A stretch of 64,000 nucleotides of DNA from an uncultured Prevotellaceae bacterium (lineage in GTDB: Bacteria > Bacteroidota > Bacteroidia > Bacteroidales > Bacteroidaceae), in contig ONLL01000021.1 in the NCBI GenBank assembly GCA_900318685.1, positions 26,129-90,128 on the forward strand, in the 5' to 3' direction. A model generated the notes under the pieces. It had not been told where the DNA came from and made no database searches. It worked only from the letters and a program-made list of their open reading frames with translations. The number at the start of each line of letters is the position of its first letter. Position 1 is the stretch's first letter. Positions 1 to 9,792 of the stretch are shown in pieces. Both the position numbers and the translations under genes were made by a program.

Positions 1-479
1 ATTTCTGCTCCTGTGCGCGCGAGTTCAATATTAAAAGATGCAGCTAGATTGATAGGCTGCGGGAAGAGTGTGCCGGCCTGCGTGTAGGTGACACCGTGGT
101 TATGGTCGAGTCCATAGATGTCGGGGATGCCGAGGTACTTCATCGACTTCTCCTGGATGAGACGAATCCACTGCTGCCATTGGTCGACGGTGTGGGCACG
201 AGTGCCGGGAGCATTGAGGATGCTGCCCACCTTCCATTTGGAGAGGAGCGTGTCGAGCACGGTTTCGTTGAGCTGCCACTTGCCGTCGGCGCCATACTTG
301 CCCATGATGTCGAAATTGAGCTCGAGCATCTGTCCGATTTTCTCGTCGAGCGACATTTGACTTAACTTCTTTTCAATCTTTTTCTCGATGGCCGCATCGC
401 GAGGGATGGCAGGACCCGACTGAGCTGCTGAGCACAATGAGAAAGATGCCAGCAGAGCAAAAAGGAATAGTTTTTTCAT
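1..479 (-). CDS. Secreted GH3 glycoside hydrolase (beta-glucosidase-like), 5' part only
   Basis: This is the first 159 codons of a leftward gene whose remainder lies outside the window. Residues 1-20 form a signal peptide (MKKLFLFALLASFSLCSAAQ). The mature part starts with a helical stretch containing MSLDEKIGQML, followed by GIPDIYGLDHNHG (about 118-129) and PQPINLAASFN (140-150). These are typical of the N-terminal barrel of glycoside hydrolase family 3. Family members remove terminal beta-linked sugars from oligosaccharides in the periplasm; the substrate here cannot be told because the catalytic Asp and Glu lie beyond the edge. The ATG at 479 is followed by a Lys-Lys signal peptide and is preceded by a -7 box on the same strand at 512-519. 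The gene is divergent from rlmN. Confidence 0.88.
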   Translation of the reverse strand, partial: MKKLFLFALLASFSLCSAAQSGPAIPRDAAIEKKIEKKLSQMSLDEKIGQMLELNFDIMGKYGADGKWQLNETVLDTLLSKWKVGSILNAPGTRAHTVDQWQQWIRLIQEKSMKYLGIPDIYGLDHNHGVTYTQAGTLFPQPINLAASFNIELARTGAE

Positions 480-507
480 TGTCTTTGGTTCTTATTATGT
501 GATTTCT

Positions 508-575
508 GCTGCAAAGGTACGAAATAATTCATAATTCGCCATCCATAATTCATAATTATTTCGTACCTTTGCAGC
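508..575. repeat. 22-bp perfect inverted repeat carrying two divergent promoters
   Basis: Positions 508-529 and 554-575 are exact reverse complements (22 of 22). They are separated by 24 bases rich in the heptamer ATAATTC. Each arm contains a Bacteroidota -7 box: TACCTTTG on the minus strand at 512-519 for the GH3 gene and on the plus strand at 564-571 for rlmN. The right arm ends directly at the rlmN ATG. Confidence 0.85.
564..571 (+). promoter_or_regulatory. -7 box of rlmN, four bases before the start codon
   Basis: TACCTTTG ends four bases before the rlmN ATG at 576. Bacteroidota transcripts usually begin a few bases after this box, so the mRNA should be leaderless or nearly so. No Shine-Dalgarno sequence could fit. 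Confidence 0.7.
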
Positions 576-1640
576 ATGAATGACGGAAAGAAGCCACTTT
601 TGGGCCTCACGACGAGCGAACTACGTGCACTCTGCACGGCTTTGGGCCTGCCTGCCTTCACGGGTGGACAGATAGCGAAATGGCTCTACGAGAAGCATGT
701 CGCCGACATCCATGAGATGACCAACCTCTCGAAGGCTGCACGACGGATGCTGACTGAGGGCTATGCCGTCGGTGCTGCAGCACCGCTGCATGCCCAACAC
801 TCGGTGGACGGGACGGTGAAGTATCTCTTCCCCGTAACATGTTCTGAATACTGCGACGCCATTGCTGCTCCTGAGGCTAGATGCGTGGAGACCGTGTTCA
901 TACCCGACGATGAACGGGCTACGCTCTGCGTAAGCTGTCAGGTGGGATGCAAGATGAACTGCCACTTCTGCCAGACTGGCAAGCAGGGCTTCGAGGGCAA
1001 TCTGACGGCTGCCGACATTCTCAACCAGATATACTCGCTGCCTGAGCGCGACCGTCTGACTAATATCGTATTCATGGGTCAGGGAGAGCCGATGGACAAC
1101 CTTGATGCCGTGCTGCGAGCCACCAAGATACTGACTGCCAGTGACGGCTACGGATGGAGTCCGAAGCGCATCACGGTGAGCACGGTGGGCGTGAAGTCGA
1201 AACTGAAGAGATTTCTCGATGAGAGCCAGTGCCACGTGGCCGTTTCGATGCACTCGCCACTGCACGAGCAGAGACTCGGTCTTATGCCAGCCGAGAAAGC
1301 CATGCCCATCAGCGAGACGGTGGAACTGCTGCGGCAGTATGACTTCACCCATCAGCGTAGATGTTCATTCGAATATATCTGTTTTGGCGGGCTGAACGAC
1401 TCACTCGCTCATGGGCGTGAGATAGTCAAGCTGGTCAAGGGACTGGAATGCCGCATCAATCTGATTCGCTTCCACGCCATCCCCGATGCTCCCGACCTGC
1501 CTCCCACTGACGAACAGCGCATGGAGCAGCTGCGCGACTACCTGACTGCACATGGTGTGTTTGCAACCATACGAGCCAGTCGCGGACAGGACATACTGGC
1601 AGCCTGCGGATTGTTGTCTACAGCACACAAATCACATTAA
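576..1640 (+). CDS. rlmN: 23S rRNA (adenine-2503-C2)/tRNA adenine-37 methyltransferase RlmN
   Basis: This radical-SAM enzyme places a C2 methyl group on A2503 of 23S rRNA and, in bacteria studied, on A37 of some tRNAs. The [4Fe-4S] motif C-x3-C-x2-C is at Cys125, Cys129 and Cys132 (CKMNCHFC), followed by QTGKQGFEGNL. The two redox cysteines of the mechanism can be placed at Cys118 (TLCVS) and Cys344 (ILAACGLL). FMGQGEPMDN is the usual SAM-binding GEP motif. The length of 354 is normal. It heads a rightward run with the pdxA-like gene (24-base gap) and the UPF0104 gene. The start is fixed by the promoter directly upstream. Confidence 0.96.
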   Translation: MNDGKKPLLGLTTSELRALCTALGLPAFTGGQIAKWLYEKHVADIHEMTNLSKAARRMLTEGYAVGAAAPLHAQHSVDGTVKYLFPVTCSEYCDAIAAPEARCVETVFIPDDERATLCVSCQVGCKMNCHFCQTGKQGFEGNLTAADILNQIYSLPERDRLTNIVFMGQGEPMDNLDAVLRATKILTASDGYGWSPKRITVSTVGVKSKLKRFLDESQCHVAVSMHSPLHEQRLGLMPAEKAMPISETVELLRQYDFTHQRRCSFEYICFGGLNDSLAHGREIVKLVKGLECRINLIRFHAIPDAPDLPPTDEQRMEQLRDYLTAHGVFATIRASRGQDILAACGLLSTAHKSH

Positions 1641-1664
1641 CCACATAAAACCCATATTACGGAA

Positions 1665-2807
1665 ATGGAAAACAAGAAGATAAGAGTAGCAATCACCCAC
1701 GGCGATACCAACGGCGTGGGCTATGAAGTAATATTCAAGGCATTCGAAGATCCCGGCATGCTGGAACTCTGCACGCCCATCATCTACGGCTCGCCCAAGC
1801 TTGCAGCCTATCACGGCAAGACGCTTGGTCTGGACACGCAGTTCACCATCATTACCAAGGCCTCGGATGCCAAGGAGAACAAGATTAACCTGCTCATGAC
1901 CTTTGAGGAAGAGGTGAAGGTGGACTTCGGCGTACCCACACCAGAGGCAGGCGAAGCAGCCAAAAAGGCACTTGACAGGGCACTGGCCGATTTCAAGGAG
2001 GGTGCCTTCGACGTGCTTGTGACGGCTCCTGTGGCGAAGAACAGCATACGTGGCTTCGACGGCCACACGTCGTACCTCACCCAGCACCTGGGCGACAACT
2101 GTCAGGGTCTGACCATCCTGGTAAGCGACAACTTGCGCGTGGCACTGGTAACGAATAACGTCTCGCTGAAGAACGTGGCAGAGACCATCAGCAAGCAGAA
2201 GATTGTGGACAAAGCAAAGATATTCCATGAGGCCCTGCGCCGCGACATGCGTATCTCGAACCCGCGCATTGCTGTGCTCGCCCTGAATCCACGTGGAGGT
2301 GAGGACGGTGCCCTGGGCGACGAGGAGCTGGAGATCATCCGCCCTGCCATCGAGGAGCTGGCTGCTCAGAGCATTCAGGCATTCGGTCCCTACCCTGCTG
2401 ACGATTTCTTCGGCGACGGCAGCTACTCGCAGTTCGACGGCGTGCTGGCCATGTATCACGACCAGGGACAGACGCCCTTCAAGGCGCTCACCTCGATTAG
2501 TGATGATAAGGGCGTGCGCGTCACGGCCGGACTGGCGCTGGTACGCACAGCTCCTGCCCACGGTGCCTGCTTCAATCTGGCCGGACAGAACCGCATGGAA
2601 GCCGACTCAATGCGGCATGCCATCTTCGAGGCTATCGATATCTGGCGCAATCGCAACAACTACGATGAGCCGATGGGCAACCCACTGCAGAAACTCTATC
2701 ACGAGAAACGCGACGACAGCGAGAAAGTGCGCTTCAGCATTCCCAGGAGCAGAAGAGAGGACAGAGAGGACCGTGAGGCATTCAACATCAACGAAGAGGC
2801 TGAGTGA
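1665..2807 (+). CDS. pdxA: PdxA-family 4-hydroxythreonine-4-phosphate dehydrogenase homologue with altered metal site
   Basis: PdxA oxidises 4-phosphohydroxy-L-threonine in the DXP-independent route to pyridoxal phosphate, using NAD and a divalent metal held by three histidines. Family landmarks are THGDTNGVGYEV (11-22), VTAPVAKNSI, DGHTSYL (His134-Thr135, substrate side), AMYHDQGQTPFKAL (His265) and APAHGACFNLAG. Two of the three expected metal histidines are replaced. The family TTH becomes TNN (Asn165), and the family NPH becomes NPR (Arg210). The length of 380 exceeds the usual 330 because of a charged C-terminal tail. The stop overlaps the GTG start of the next gene by four bases. It may be an altered or re-purposed PdxA, so the symbol is tentative. 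Confidence 0.82.
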   Translation: MENKKIRVAITHGDTNGVGYEVIFKAFEDPGMLELCTPIIYGSPKLAAYHGKTLGLDTQFTIITKASDAKENKINLLMTFEEEVKVDFGVPTPEAGEAAKKALDRALADFKEGAFDVLVTAPVAKNSIRGFDGHTSYLTQHLGDNCQGLTILVSDNLRVALVTNNVSLKNVAETISKQKIVDKAKIFHEALRRDMRISNPRIAVLALNPRGGEDGALGDEELEIIRPAIEELAAQSIQAFGPYPADDFFGDGSYSQFDGVLAMYHDQGQTPFKALTSISDDKGVRVTAGLALVRTAPAHGACFNLAGQNRMEADSMRHAIFEAIDIWRNRNNYDEPMGNPLQKLYHEKRDDSEKVRFSIPRSRREDREDREAFNINEEAE

Positions 2808-3871
2808 AGAAGAAATATCAGAACGGATTCCTCATCTTCGGACTAGTAGTACTGGCACTGATGGTGAGCCAATTGGACTTCAAGGAAGTCTGGGAAGGTA
2901 TACAACGTGCCGGCTACTGGTTTCTGGCAGTAGTACTGCTGTGGGTGTTCTTATACATCTTTAATACTGGCGCGTGGTGGGTTATCATCAAAAGTGGTGA
3001 GAAAGAAACCGCGAAAACGACCGTACTGAAAGAGGATGCAGAGACAGCAGAACCAAAGGAGGACATTGAGCAGACTGCACCAGTACCCTCCAAGCCGTTC
3101 TCCTACCTCTGGCTCTACAAGATAACTGTCTCAGGTTTTGCCCTGAACTATGCCACTCCTGGTGGGCTGATGGGCGGCGAGCCCTACCGCATCATGTCGC
3201 TGTCGCCCTATATCGGCACAGAGCGGGCTACATCGAGTGTGCTGCTCTATGTTATGACCCATATCTTCTCGCATTTCTGGTTTTGGCTGCTGTCGTGTGT
3301 GCTCTATGTGCTGACCCAGCCTATGAACGTGCCAATGGCACTGCTACTGCTCTGCGTAGCAGCTTTTTGTCTCACTGCCATCTGGTTCTTCCTTAAAGGT
3401 TATAAGCGTGGCATCGCCGTCAGCGGAATGCGCATCCTGAGTCATGTGCCCTTCGTGAAGAAATGGGCCAAGCGATTCTTCGAGAACCATGCCGAGCAGC
3501 TGGCCACAATCGACCATCAGATAGCCGCCCTGCACGGGCAGAATCCTCGCACATTCTTTACAGCAGTGCTATTGGAGCTGAGTTGCCGCGTGGTGTCAGC
3601 GCTCGAGATATTCTTCATTCTGCTAGTCATCATGCCGTCGGCCAACTATCTGCAATGCATCCTCATCCTGGCGTTTACTTCGCTCTTCGCCAACATGCTC
3701 TTCTTCATTCCACTGCAACTAGTAGGGCGCGAAGGAGGATTCCTGCTGTCAGCCAAGGGACTGAGCATTGGCGCACGCGAAGGAATCTTCGTGGCACTGC
3801 TAGTCCGTCTGCGCGAACTTATATGGACAGCCATCGGCCTGCTTCTCATCAAGTTGGAGAAGCGGCAATAG
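2804..3871 (+). CDS. UPF0104/lysylphosphatidylglycerol synthase transmembrane-domain (flippase-like) protein
   Basis: This is an integral inner-membrane protein of 355 residues with about eight hydrophobic segments. The motif YATPGGLMGGEPYR near residues 120-133 is characteristic of the UPF0104 / MprF-type flippase domain. No C-terminal aminoacyl-transferase domain is present, so only the membrane (lipid-flipping type) part is represented. An acidic, Glu/Lys-rich loop at about residues 65-95 is unusual. The GTG start at 2804 overlaps the TGA of the pdxA-like gene, which suggests translational coupling. The substrate is unknown. Confidence 0.85.
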   Translation: MKKKYQNGFLIFGLVVLALMVSQLDFKEVWEGIQRAGYWFLAVVLLWVFLYIFNTGAWWVIIKSGEKETAKTTVLKEDAETAEPKEDIEQTAPVPSKPFSYLWLYKITVSGFALNYATPGGLMGGEPYRIMSLSPYIGTERATSSVLLYVMTHIFSHFWFWLLSCVLYVLTQPMNVPMALLLLCVAAFCLTAIWFFLKGYKRGIAVSGMRILSHVPFVKKWAKRFFENHAEQLATIDHQIAALHGQNPRTFFTAVLLELSCRVVSALEIFFILLVIMPSANYLQCILILAFTSLFANMLFFIPLQLVGREGGFLLSAKGLSIGAREGIFVALLVRLRELIWTAIGLLLIKLEKRQ

Positions 3872-3894
3872 ACTATATTTGAGTAATTTATTGT

Positions 3895-3918
3895 GTGGGG
3901 AGGGTACAACTACCCCAC
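3895..3918. terminator. GC-rich hairpin between two convergent genes
   Basis: GTGGGG at 3895-3900 pairs with CCCCAC at 3913-3918. The hairpin overlaps the last codons of the leftward methyltransferase gene and follows the rightward operon by 23 bases. No clear T-run follows on either strand, so a terminator role is only possible. Confidence 0.3.
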
Positions 3919-4821
3919 CCTACGCAACACCCATTCCTGATAGGTGCCTATGTGCGCATTGCAGGAATCATAGCCCAGATAACCAATGATGATATTGGTG
4001 ACGAACTGATCGGGCAAGGCCCAAAACAACAGCTTCGACAACCAGGGATGCGTCAGGATCTTAGCTGCCTTACGCTCCAAGCGCTTCAGGTCGGGCAAAG
4101 TCTGTTGCGAGTAGTCGGTATACTTGGCCAGCGTCAGTCCGCTATTGGTGAAATGGGTGTTCATCTGCTGCAGAGACTCAATCATGGCACTTGCACCACC
4201 TTTCGACAACAAGGCGATGACCTTTTGCAGATGAGGATCGTAGGACTCGTAATCATCACAAGTGGCATAGTCGTAGATGATGAACACGCCATTGGGCTTC
4301 AACACACGACGTACCTCCTTGAATATCTTCTCCTTGTCGCTGTTATGGACGATGGTCTCGATAGCGTAAGCCACATCCACAGACTGGTCCTCAAAACGTG
4401 ACAGGTCGCTGTAGTCCTGCTCAAACAACTTGATATTCGAAGGCAGATCCTTGCGCTTCAGCGGAAAGAGATCTACACCATAGAACTGCGTCTGAGGGAA
4501 GCAGCGAGCCAGATACATCAGATTGGAGCACTGGCCCGAGCCCAGCTCCAACACCACATTGCCATCCTGGATATATTCAGCTATGGAATCGGGCTGCAAG
4601 AAGACATCCTCATCCGTGAAGCATCCATTCTCCGACAAACGGAAATGCATGAATCCGTCCTGAGAGTGATAATGACGATAGGCCCAGTGATTGATGCGAT
4701 AGTAGGACCGTATCTGATCAAGGGAATTCTTGTCGCCCTCAATATACTTGTCGAGATTCAGGAACTTAGCCATAGCGTCGATCTTGGCATGCAATTGGTA
4801 GTAGCTGTACTTCTGATTCAT
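3910..4821 (-). CDS. Class I SAM-dependent methyltransferase, substrate unknown
   Basis: This 303-residue protein has a Rossmann methyltransferase core. Motif I is VVLELGSGQCSNL near residue 90, the acidic motif II is QFYGVDLFP, the post-I region is DQSVDVAYAIETIVH, and motif III is RVLKPNGVFIIYDYA. The layout resembles the Methyltransf_11 group. The N-terminal 80 residues, with many Tyr and His (IRSYYRINHWAYRHYHS), probably form a substrate cap. The C-terminus has a hydrophobic patch (LSKLLFWALPDQFVTNIIIGYLG) like small-molecule or lipid methyltransferases. It follows mutB on the same strand, but a strong terminator separates them and no -7 box is visible just upstream. Its expression may depend on read-through. 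Confidence 0.85.
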   Translation of the reverse strand: MNQKYSYYQLHAKIDAMAKFLNLDKYIEGDKNSLDQIRSYYRINHWAYRHYHSQDGFMHFRLSENGCFTDEDVFLQPDSIAEYIQDGNVVLELGSGQCSNLMYLARCFPQTQFYGVDLFPLKRKDLPSNIKLFEQDYSDLSRFEDQSVDVAYAIETIVHNSDKEKIFKEVRRVLKPNGVFIIYDYATCDDYESYDPHLQKVIALLSKGGASAMIESLQQMNTHFTNSGLTLAKYTDYSQQTLPDLKRLERKAAKILTHPWLSKLLFWALPDQFVTNIIIGYLGYDSCNAHIGTYQEWVLRRVG

Positions 4822-4873
4822 GCGGAGAGAGAATTTGGATTTGCGGAAGGAGGAAAAAAGATTTGTTGAAATG

Positions 4874-4911
4874 AAAAAAACTGGGCCAGAGAGCTATTCC
4901 CTGACCCAGTT
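4874..4911 (-). terminator. Rho-independent terminator of mutAB
   Basis: On the minus strand AACTGGGTCAG (4911-4901) pairs with CTGGCCCAGTT (4889-4879) with one G-T wobble, and a run of seven T follows. It starts 12 bases after the mutB stop. Confidence 0.9.
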
Positions 4912-4922
4912 CTCTGTTGATA

Positions 4923-6986
<2,064 letters not shown>

Positions 6987-6988
6987 AA

Positions 6989-8860
6989 TTAGATTCCGAG
7001 TTTAGCATTATACGCCTTGAGCGTTTCGAGCTGGTTAGACTTGACGTGGATGAAATTCTCAATACCGGCAGCCTTCAGGTCCTCAGAGCAGGCTGGAGCA
7101 CCAGCTACTACGAACATGGCGCGGCCATCGAGGTACTTGAAAGCGGGAACAGCATACTCAGCATACTCGTCGTCGCTGCTGCAGATGACCACGATGTCGG
7201 CCTTGGCCTCGAGAGCGGCATCTACACCCTCCTCGACGGTCTTGAATCCGAGGTTGTCCATCACCTTATAGCCGGCGGCTGCGAGGAAGTTGCACGAGAA
7301 CTGAGCACGAGCCTGACGCATGGCCAGATTGCCGATGGTCAGCATGAATGCGATGGGCTGCTTCTCAGCCTTCTCAGTAGAGAGGCGCAGCGTCTCGAAC
7401 TCGCTGGCCAGGCGCTCCTTGTTCAGAACGGGCAGCTGCACTTCCGTCTCATTTGCTGCTGTAGTACAGCAACATACAGGACCGACGGGCTGCTTGCCTT
7501 CAGAGGTCTCCGTGAAGTTGGGGAACTGGTTAGTGCCCAGGATGAACTCGCGGCGAGTGGCGGCAGCAGCATGACGCTTGTCGTTAGAGGCGTTCACTGC
7601 GTTGGTGATGTTGCCCTTCAGAGCCTCAGCCAGGAAACCGCCAGCCTCCTCGACAGCGAGGAACAGCTTCCAGCCTTCCTTGGCCAGAGCATCGGTGAGG
7701 TGCTCGATGGTGTAAGAGCCACCAGCCACGTCGACCAGCTTGTCGAAGTGGGCCTCCTCCTTCAGCAGCAGCTGCTGGTTGCGGGCAATGCGCTCGGCAA
7801 ACTCGGTGGGCTGCTCGTAAGGCTTATCAAACGGAGTTACGACGATCGACTCTACATTAGCCAAAGCAGCCGACATGGTCTCCGTCTGCGAACGCAGCAG
7901 GTTGACGTAGGAGTCGAACAGCGTCTGGTTGTATTCCGAAGTATAAGCACAGACATGCATCTGCGAGCAGGTGCAGTTCAGTGCCTTGTCGCCTACGAAC
8001 TGGCGTACGATCTGTGCCCAGAGCATGCGGGCAGCACGGAACTTGGCAATCTCCATGAAGTAGTTCTCGCTGACGCCCATGTTAAACTTCATGCGCTTGG
8101 CAGCTTCGCAGGCATCGACACCAGCCTCAGTCAGCTGGTTCAGGTACTCAGCGCCCCAGGCCAGAGCATAGCCCAGCTCCTGATAAATATAGGAACCTGC
8201 ATTGTTCAGGGCCACAGAGTTCACACAGATGCACTTGTAGCCAGGCAGCTCCTTCAGGGCCTCGATGAGCGATTTGGCCTGCTCGAGCACTGCCGTCGTG
8301 TCCTTACCCTTGACCAGGATCTTGCTGATGGGGTCGAAGTTGATGCTACCCTTCAGCTCGGCCAGCGGGTAGTTCTTCTCCTTGAAGTACTCCACCAGCA
8401 CCTGAGCCAACTCGACGCTGCTGCGCTGGCAAGTCACGAAGTTCAGCTCCACATACTGCGGAAGGATACCTTCGAGCAGCGTAGCCACGAACTCCTTGCT
8501 GACGCACTTGCCAGGAAACTTGAAGCCGAGCGAATCAACACCCTTGTTCAGGATGTCAAGAGCCTTTGCGTTGGCAGCCTTAGCATCCTCAGCGTCAATG
8601 TCCTGACGCACGAACCACAGGTTGTTGTCCTTCTTGTTACCACGTACATACGGGAACTCTCCAGGCAGTGAGTCCACAGACTTCAGGTCCTTCAAGTCCT
8701 CACGGCGATAGAAAGGCTGTACGTTAAAACCTTCATTTGTTCTCCACACAAGGCGCTTCTGGAAATCGGCACCCTTCAAGTCTACCTCAATCTTGTCCAG
8801 CCACTCTTGTGTGGTGGGCGCAGTAAACTCGGTGAAGAGTTTCTCTTTGTTGTTTGACAT
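6989..8860 (-). CDS. mutA: Methylmalonyl-CoA mutase small subunit
   Basis: This is the non-catalytic beta partner of the MutAB heterodimer, 623 residues. The N-terminus ([26 protein letters not shown]) and the barrel segments [20 protein letters not shown] and [21 protein letters not shown] match the small-subunit family. The C-terminal Rossmann domain ([22 protein letters not shown]) has no DxHxxG cobalamin motif, as expected for this subunit. It is transcribed from a promoter at 8905-8912 with a 45-base leader and is followed at once by mutB. The epimerase and the MeaB-type chaperone genes often found beside mutAB are not in this window. Confidence 0.95.
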   Translation of the reverse strand: MSNNKEKLFTEFTAPTTQEWLDKIEVDLKGADFQKRLVWRTNEGFNVQPFYRREDLKDLKSVDSLPGEFPYVRGNKKDNNLWFVRQDIDAEDAKAANAKALDILNKGVDSLGFKFPGKCVSKEFVATLLEGILPQYVELNFVTCQRSSVELAQVLVEYFKEKNYPLAELKGSINFDPISKILVKGKDTTAVLEQAKSLIEALKELPGYKCICVNSVALNNAGSYIYQELGYALAWGAEYLNQLTEAGVDACEAAKRMKFNMGVSENYFMEIAKFRAARMLWAQIVRQFVGDKALNCTCSQMHVCAYTSEYNQTLFDSYVNLLRSQTETMSAALANVESIVVTPFDKPYEQPTEFAERIARNQQLLLKEEAHFDKLVDVAGGSYTIEHLTDALAKEGWKLFLAVEEAGGFLAEALKGNITNAVNASNDKRHAAAATRREFILGTNQFPNFTETSEGKQPVGPVCCCTTAANETEVQLPVLNKERLASEFETLRLSTEKAEKQPIAFMLTIGNLAMRQARAQFSCNFLAAAGYKVMDNLGFKTVEEGVDAALEAKADIVVICSSDDEYAEYAVPAFKYLDGRAMFVVAGAPACSEDLKAAGIENFIHVKSNQLETLKAYNAKLGI

Positions 8861-8886
8861 AGTTGTGTATTAATTATAAAAAGTAT

Positions 8887-8952
8887 TGAATATATTCGAG
8901 AGTGCAAAGGTACACAAAAAATCTCATGGACGCAAGAATATTCGAGAATATT
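8887..8952 (-). promoter_or_regulatory. mutAB promoter with two related palindromes
   Basis: On the minus strand the -7 box TACCTTTG is at 8912-8905 and a -33 element TTGCG at 8935-8931. Two similar palindromic sequences flank it: GAATATATTC followed by GAGA at 8888-8901, and GAATATTC followed by GAGA at 8936-8948, the latter extended into the 7-bp inverted repeat 8937-8952. They look like operator half-sites, but no regulator is known. Confidence 0.6.
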
Positions 8953-9130
8953 TCACTCCGCCAAAATATAAAATATCCAAAAAAATCTGCCAACCTATGC
9001 CCCTACGGTCTTTTGGATGGCTCAACAGCAGTCAGGGAGCCGGATTTTATCCAGTTTTATTTCGAAAGAAGAAGAAATGGAAAGATTTGAAGGTTCATGA
9101 GAAAACAAAAAAAATGTTTTTAAGCGAAAA

Positions 9131-9415
9131 GACCTAACACCTAACATTCATTTTTCATAACAACCTTAATTCTAGATGTTTACAACAAAAATGATGCTTC
9201 TGACACCTAACTTAGAGGTAACATAGACCTAACATAGAGGTAACGTCAGACCTAACATCTCGCTCATAGCAGTTTCTGCGCCAATGTTAGGTATCATGTT
9301 AGGTCTGTGTTAGGTCTAAGTTAGGTCTAAGTTAGGTCTTATGTTACCTCTTGAGGCCGAATAAAATCACGCAACATATTGGCATATAGACATTTAGCAA
9401 AATATCATGTTAGGT
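9131..9415. repeat. Inverted array of GACCTAACAT / ATGTTAGGTC repeats
   Basis: At least five CCTAAC copies and two AGAGGTAAC copies read forward between 9131 and 9258. Six GTTAGG copies and one GTTACCTCT copy read in the opposite sense between 9284 and 9415. The two halves (about 9201-9260 and 9282-9353) can pair into a long imperfect hairpin. There are no spacers of constant length. Confidence 0.85.
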
Positions 9416-9509
9416 CTTGGACAAAAAGCAATAAACAATAAAAAAACGTGCTATACTCTTCGTAACGCTCGTAGCGGATAAAGCACTGCGCCGAATGCGA
9501 CGGAGGTAT

Positions 9510-9571
9510 CATTCCCACGCTGGGAATGGTTCGTTCCCATGCTGGGAATGATATGTTCCCACGGTGGGAAC
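9510..9571. repeat. Three consecutive TTCCCA-nnn-TGGGAA hairpins
   Basis: CATTCCCACGCTGGGAATG (9510-9528) is perfect. CGTTCCCATGCTGGGAATG (9532-9550) has one G-T wobble. GTTCCCACGGTGGGAAC (9555-9571) is perfect. They look like a REP-type palindromic cluster. Confidence 0.85.
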
Positions 9572-9792
9572 AAGTGCAAAGTCGGCGTCGGGCGCTTGGT
9601 TAGTGCGCAACTAGCATTCGCTCCGTCCGCAACGAGCGAGCAGTACGTCCGCAACGAGCAAGCGCCCCGTTTTTGGACAAACAGAATATTACCATTGAAA
9701 TGGGTCCCCGATATCACATCGGAGACCCACACAACACAAACACAAAAATCAGCCTCTATAAGGAGACTGTATATCTCATCTATAGTCAGATT

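Larger units (their letters stand above)
8953..9792. other. Non-coding, repeat-rich intergenic region
   Basis: No convincing gene is seen. In order it holds an A/T-rich stretch (8953-9125), an inverted array of CCTAAC-type repeats (9131-9415), a GC-rich segment with CGTCCGCAACGAGC-type words (9450-9670), three small hairpins (9510-9571), and a longer imperfect hairpin at 9700-9728 (TGGGTCCCCGAT against ATCGGAGACCCA). That last hairpin lies downstream of galE and could help end its transcript, although it has no good T-run. Confidence 0.6.

Noticed and set aside
7046-8671. Rightward open frame of 541 codons opposite mutA, and similar long frames opposite hsdR, the 1468-residue protein gene and clpA
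   Set aside because: These are shadows of the real genes caused by codon bias. None has family motifs or a promoter.
8861-8904. Cobalamin riboswitch for the B12-dependent mutase genes
   Set aside because: The leader is only about 45 bases and has no B12-box-like sequence.
9131-9415. Possible CRISPR array
   Set aside because: The repeats are only 9-10 bases, occur in both orientations and have no spacers of regular length; no cas gene is present.
9700-9728. Hairpin downstream of galE as a strong terminator
   Set aside because: The stem is good (11 of 12 pairs), but on the galE strand it is followed by TTTCAATGG rather than a T-run, so it is left as part of the intergenic description.
9451-9732. 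Leftward reading frame of 93 codons
   Set aside because: It consists of translated hairpin repeats (PPWEHIIPSMGTNHSQRGN) and has no start signal or neighbour context.
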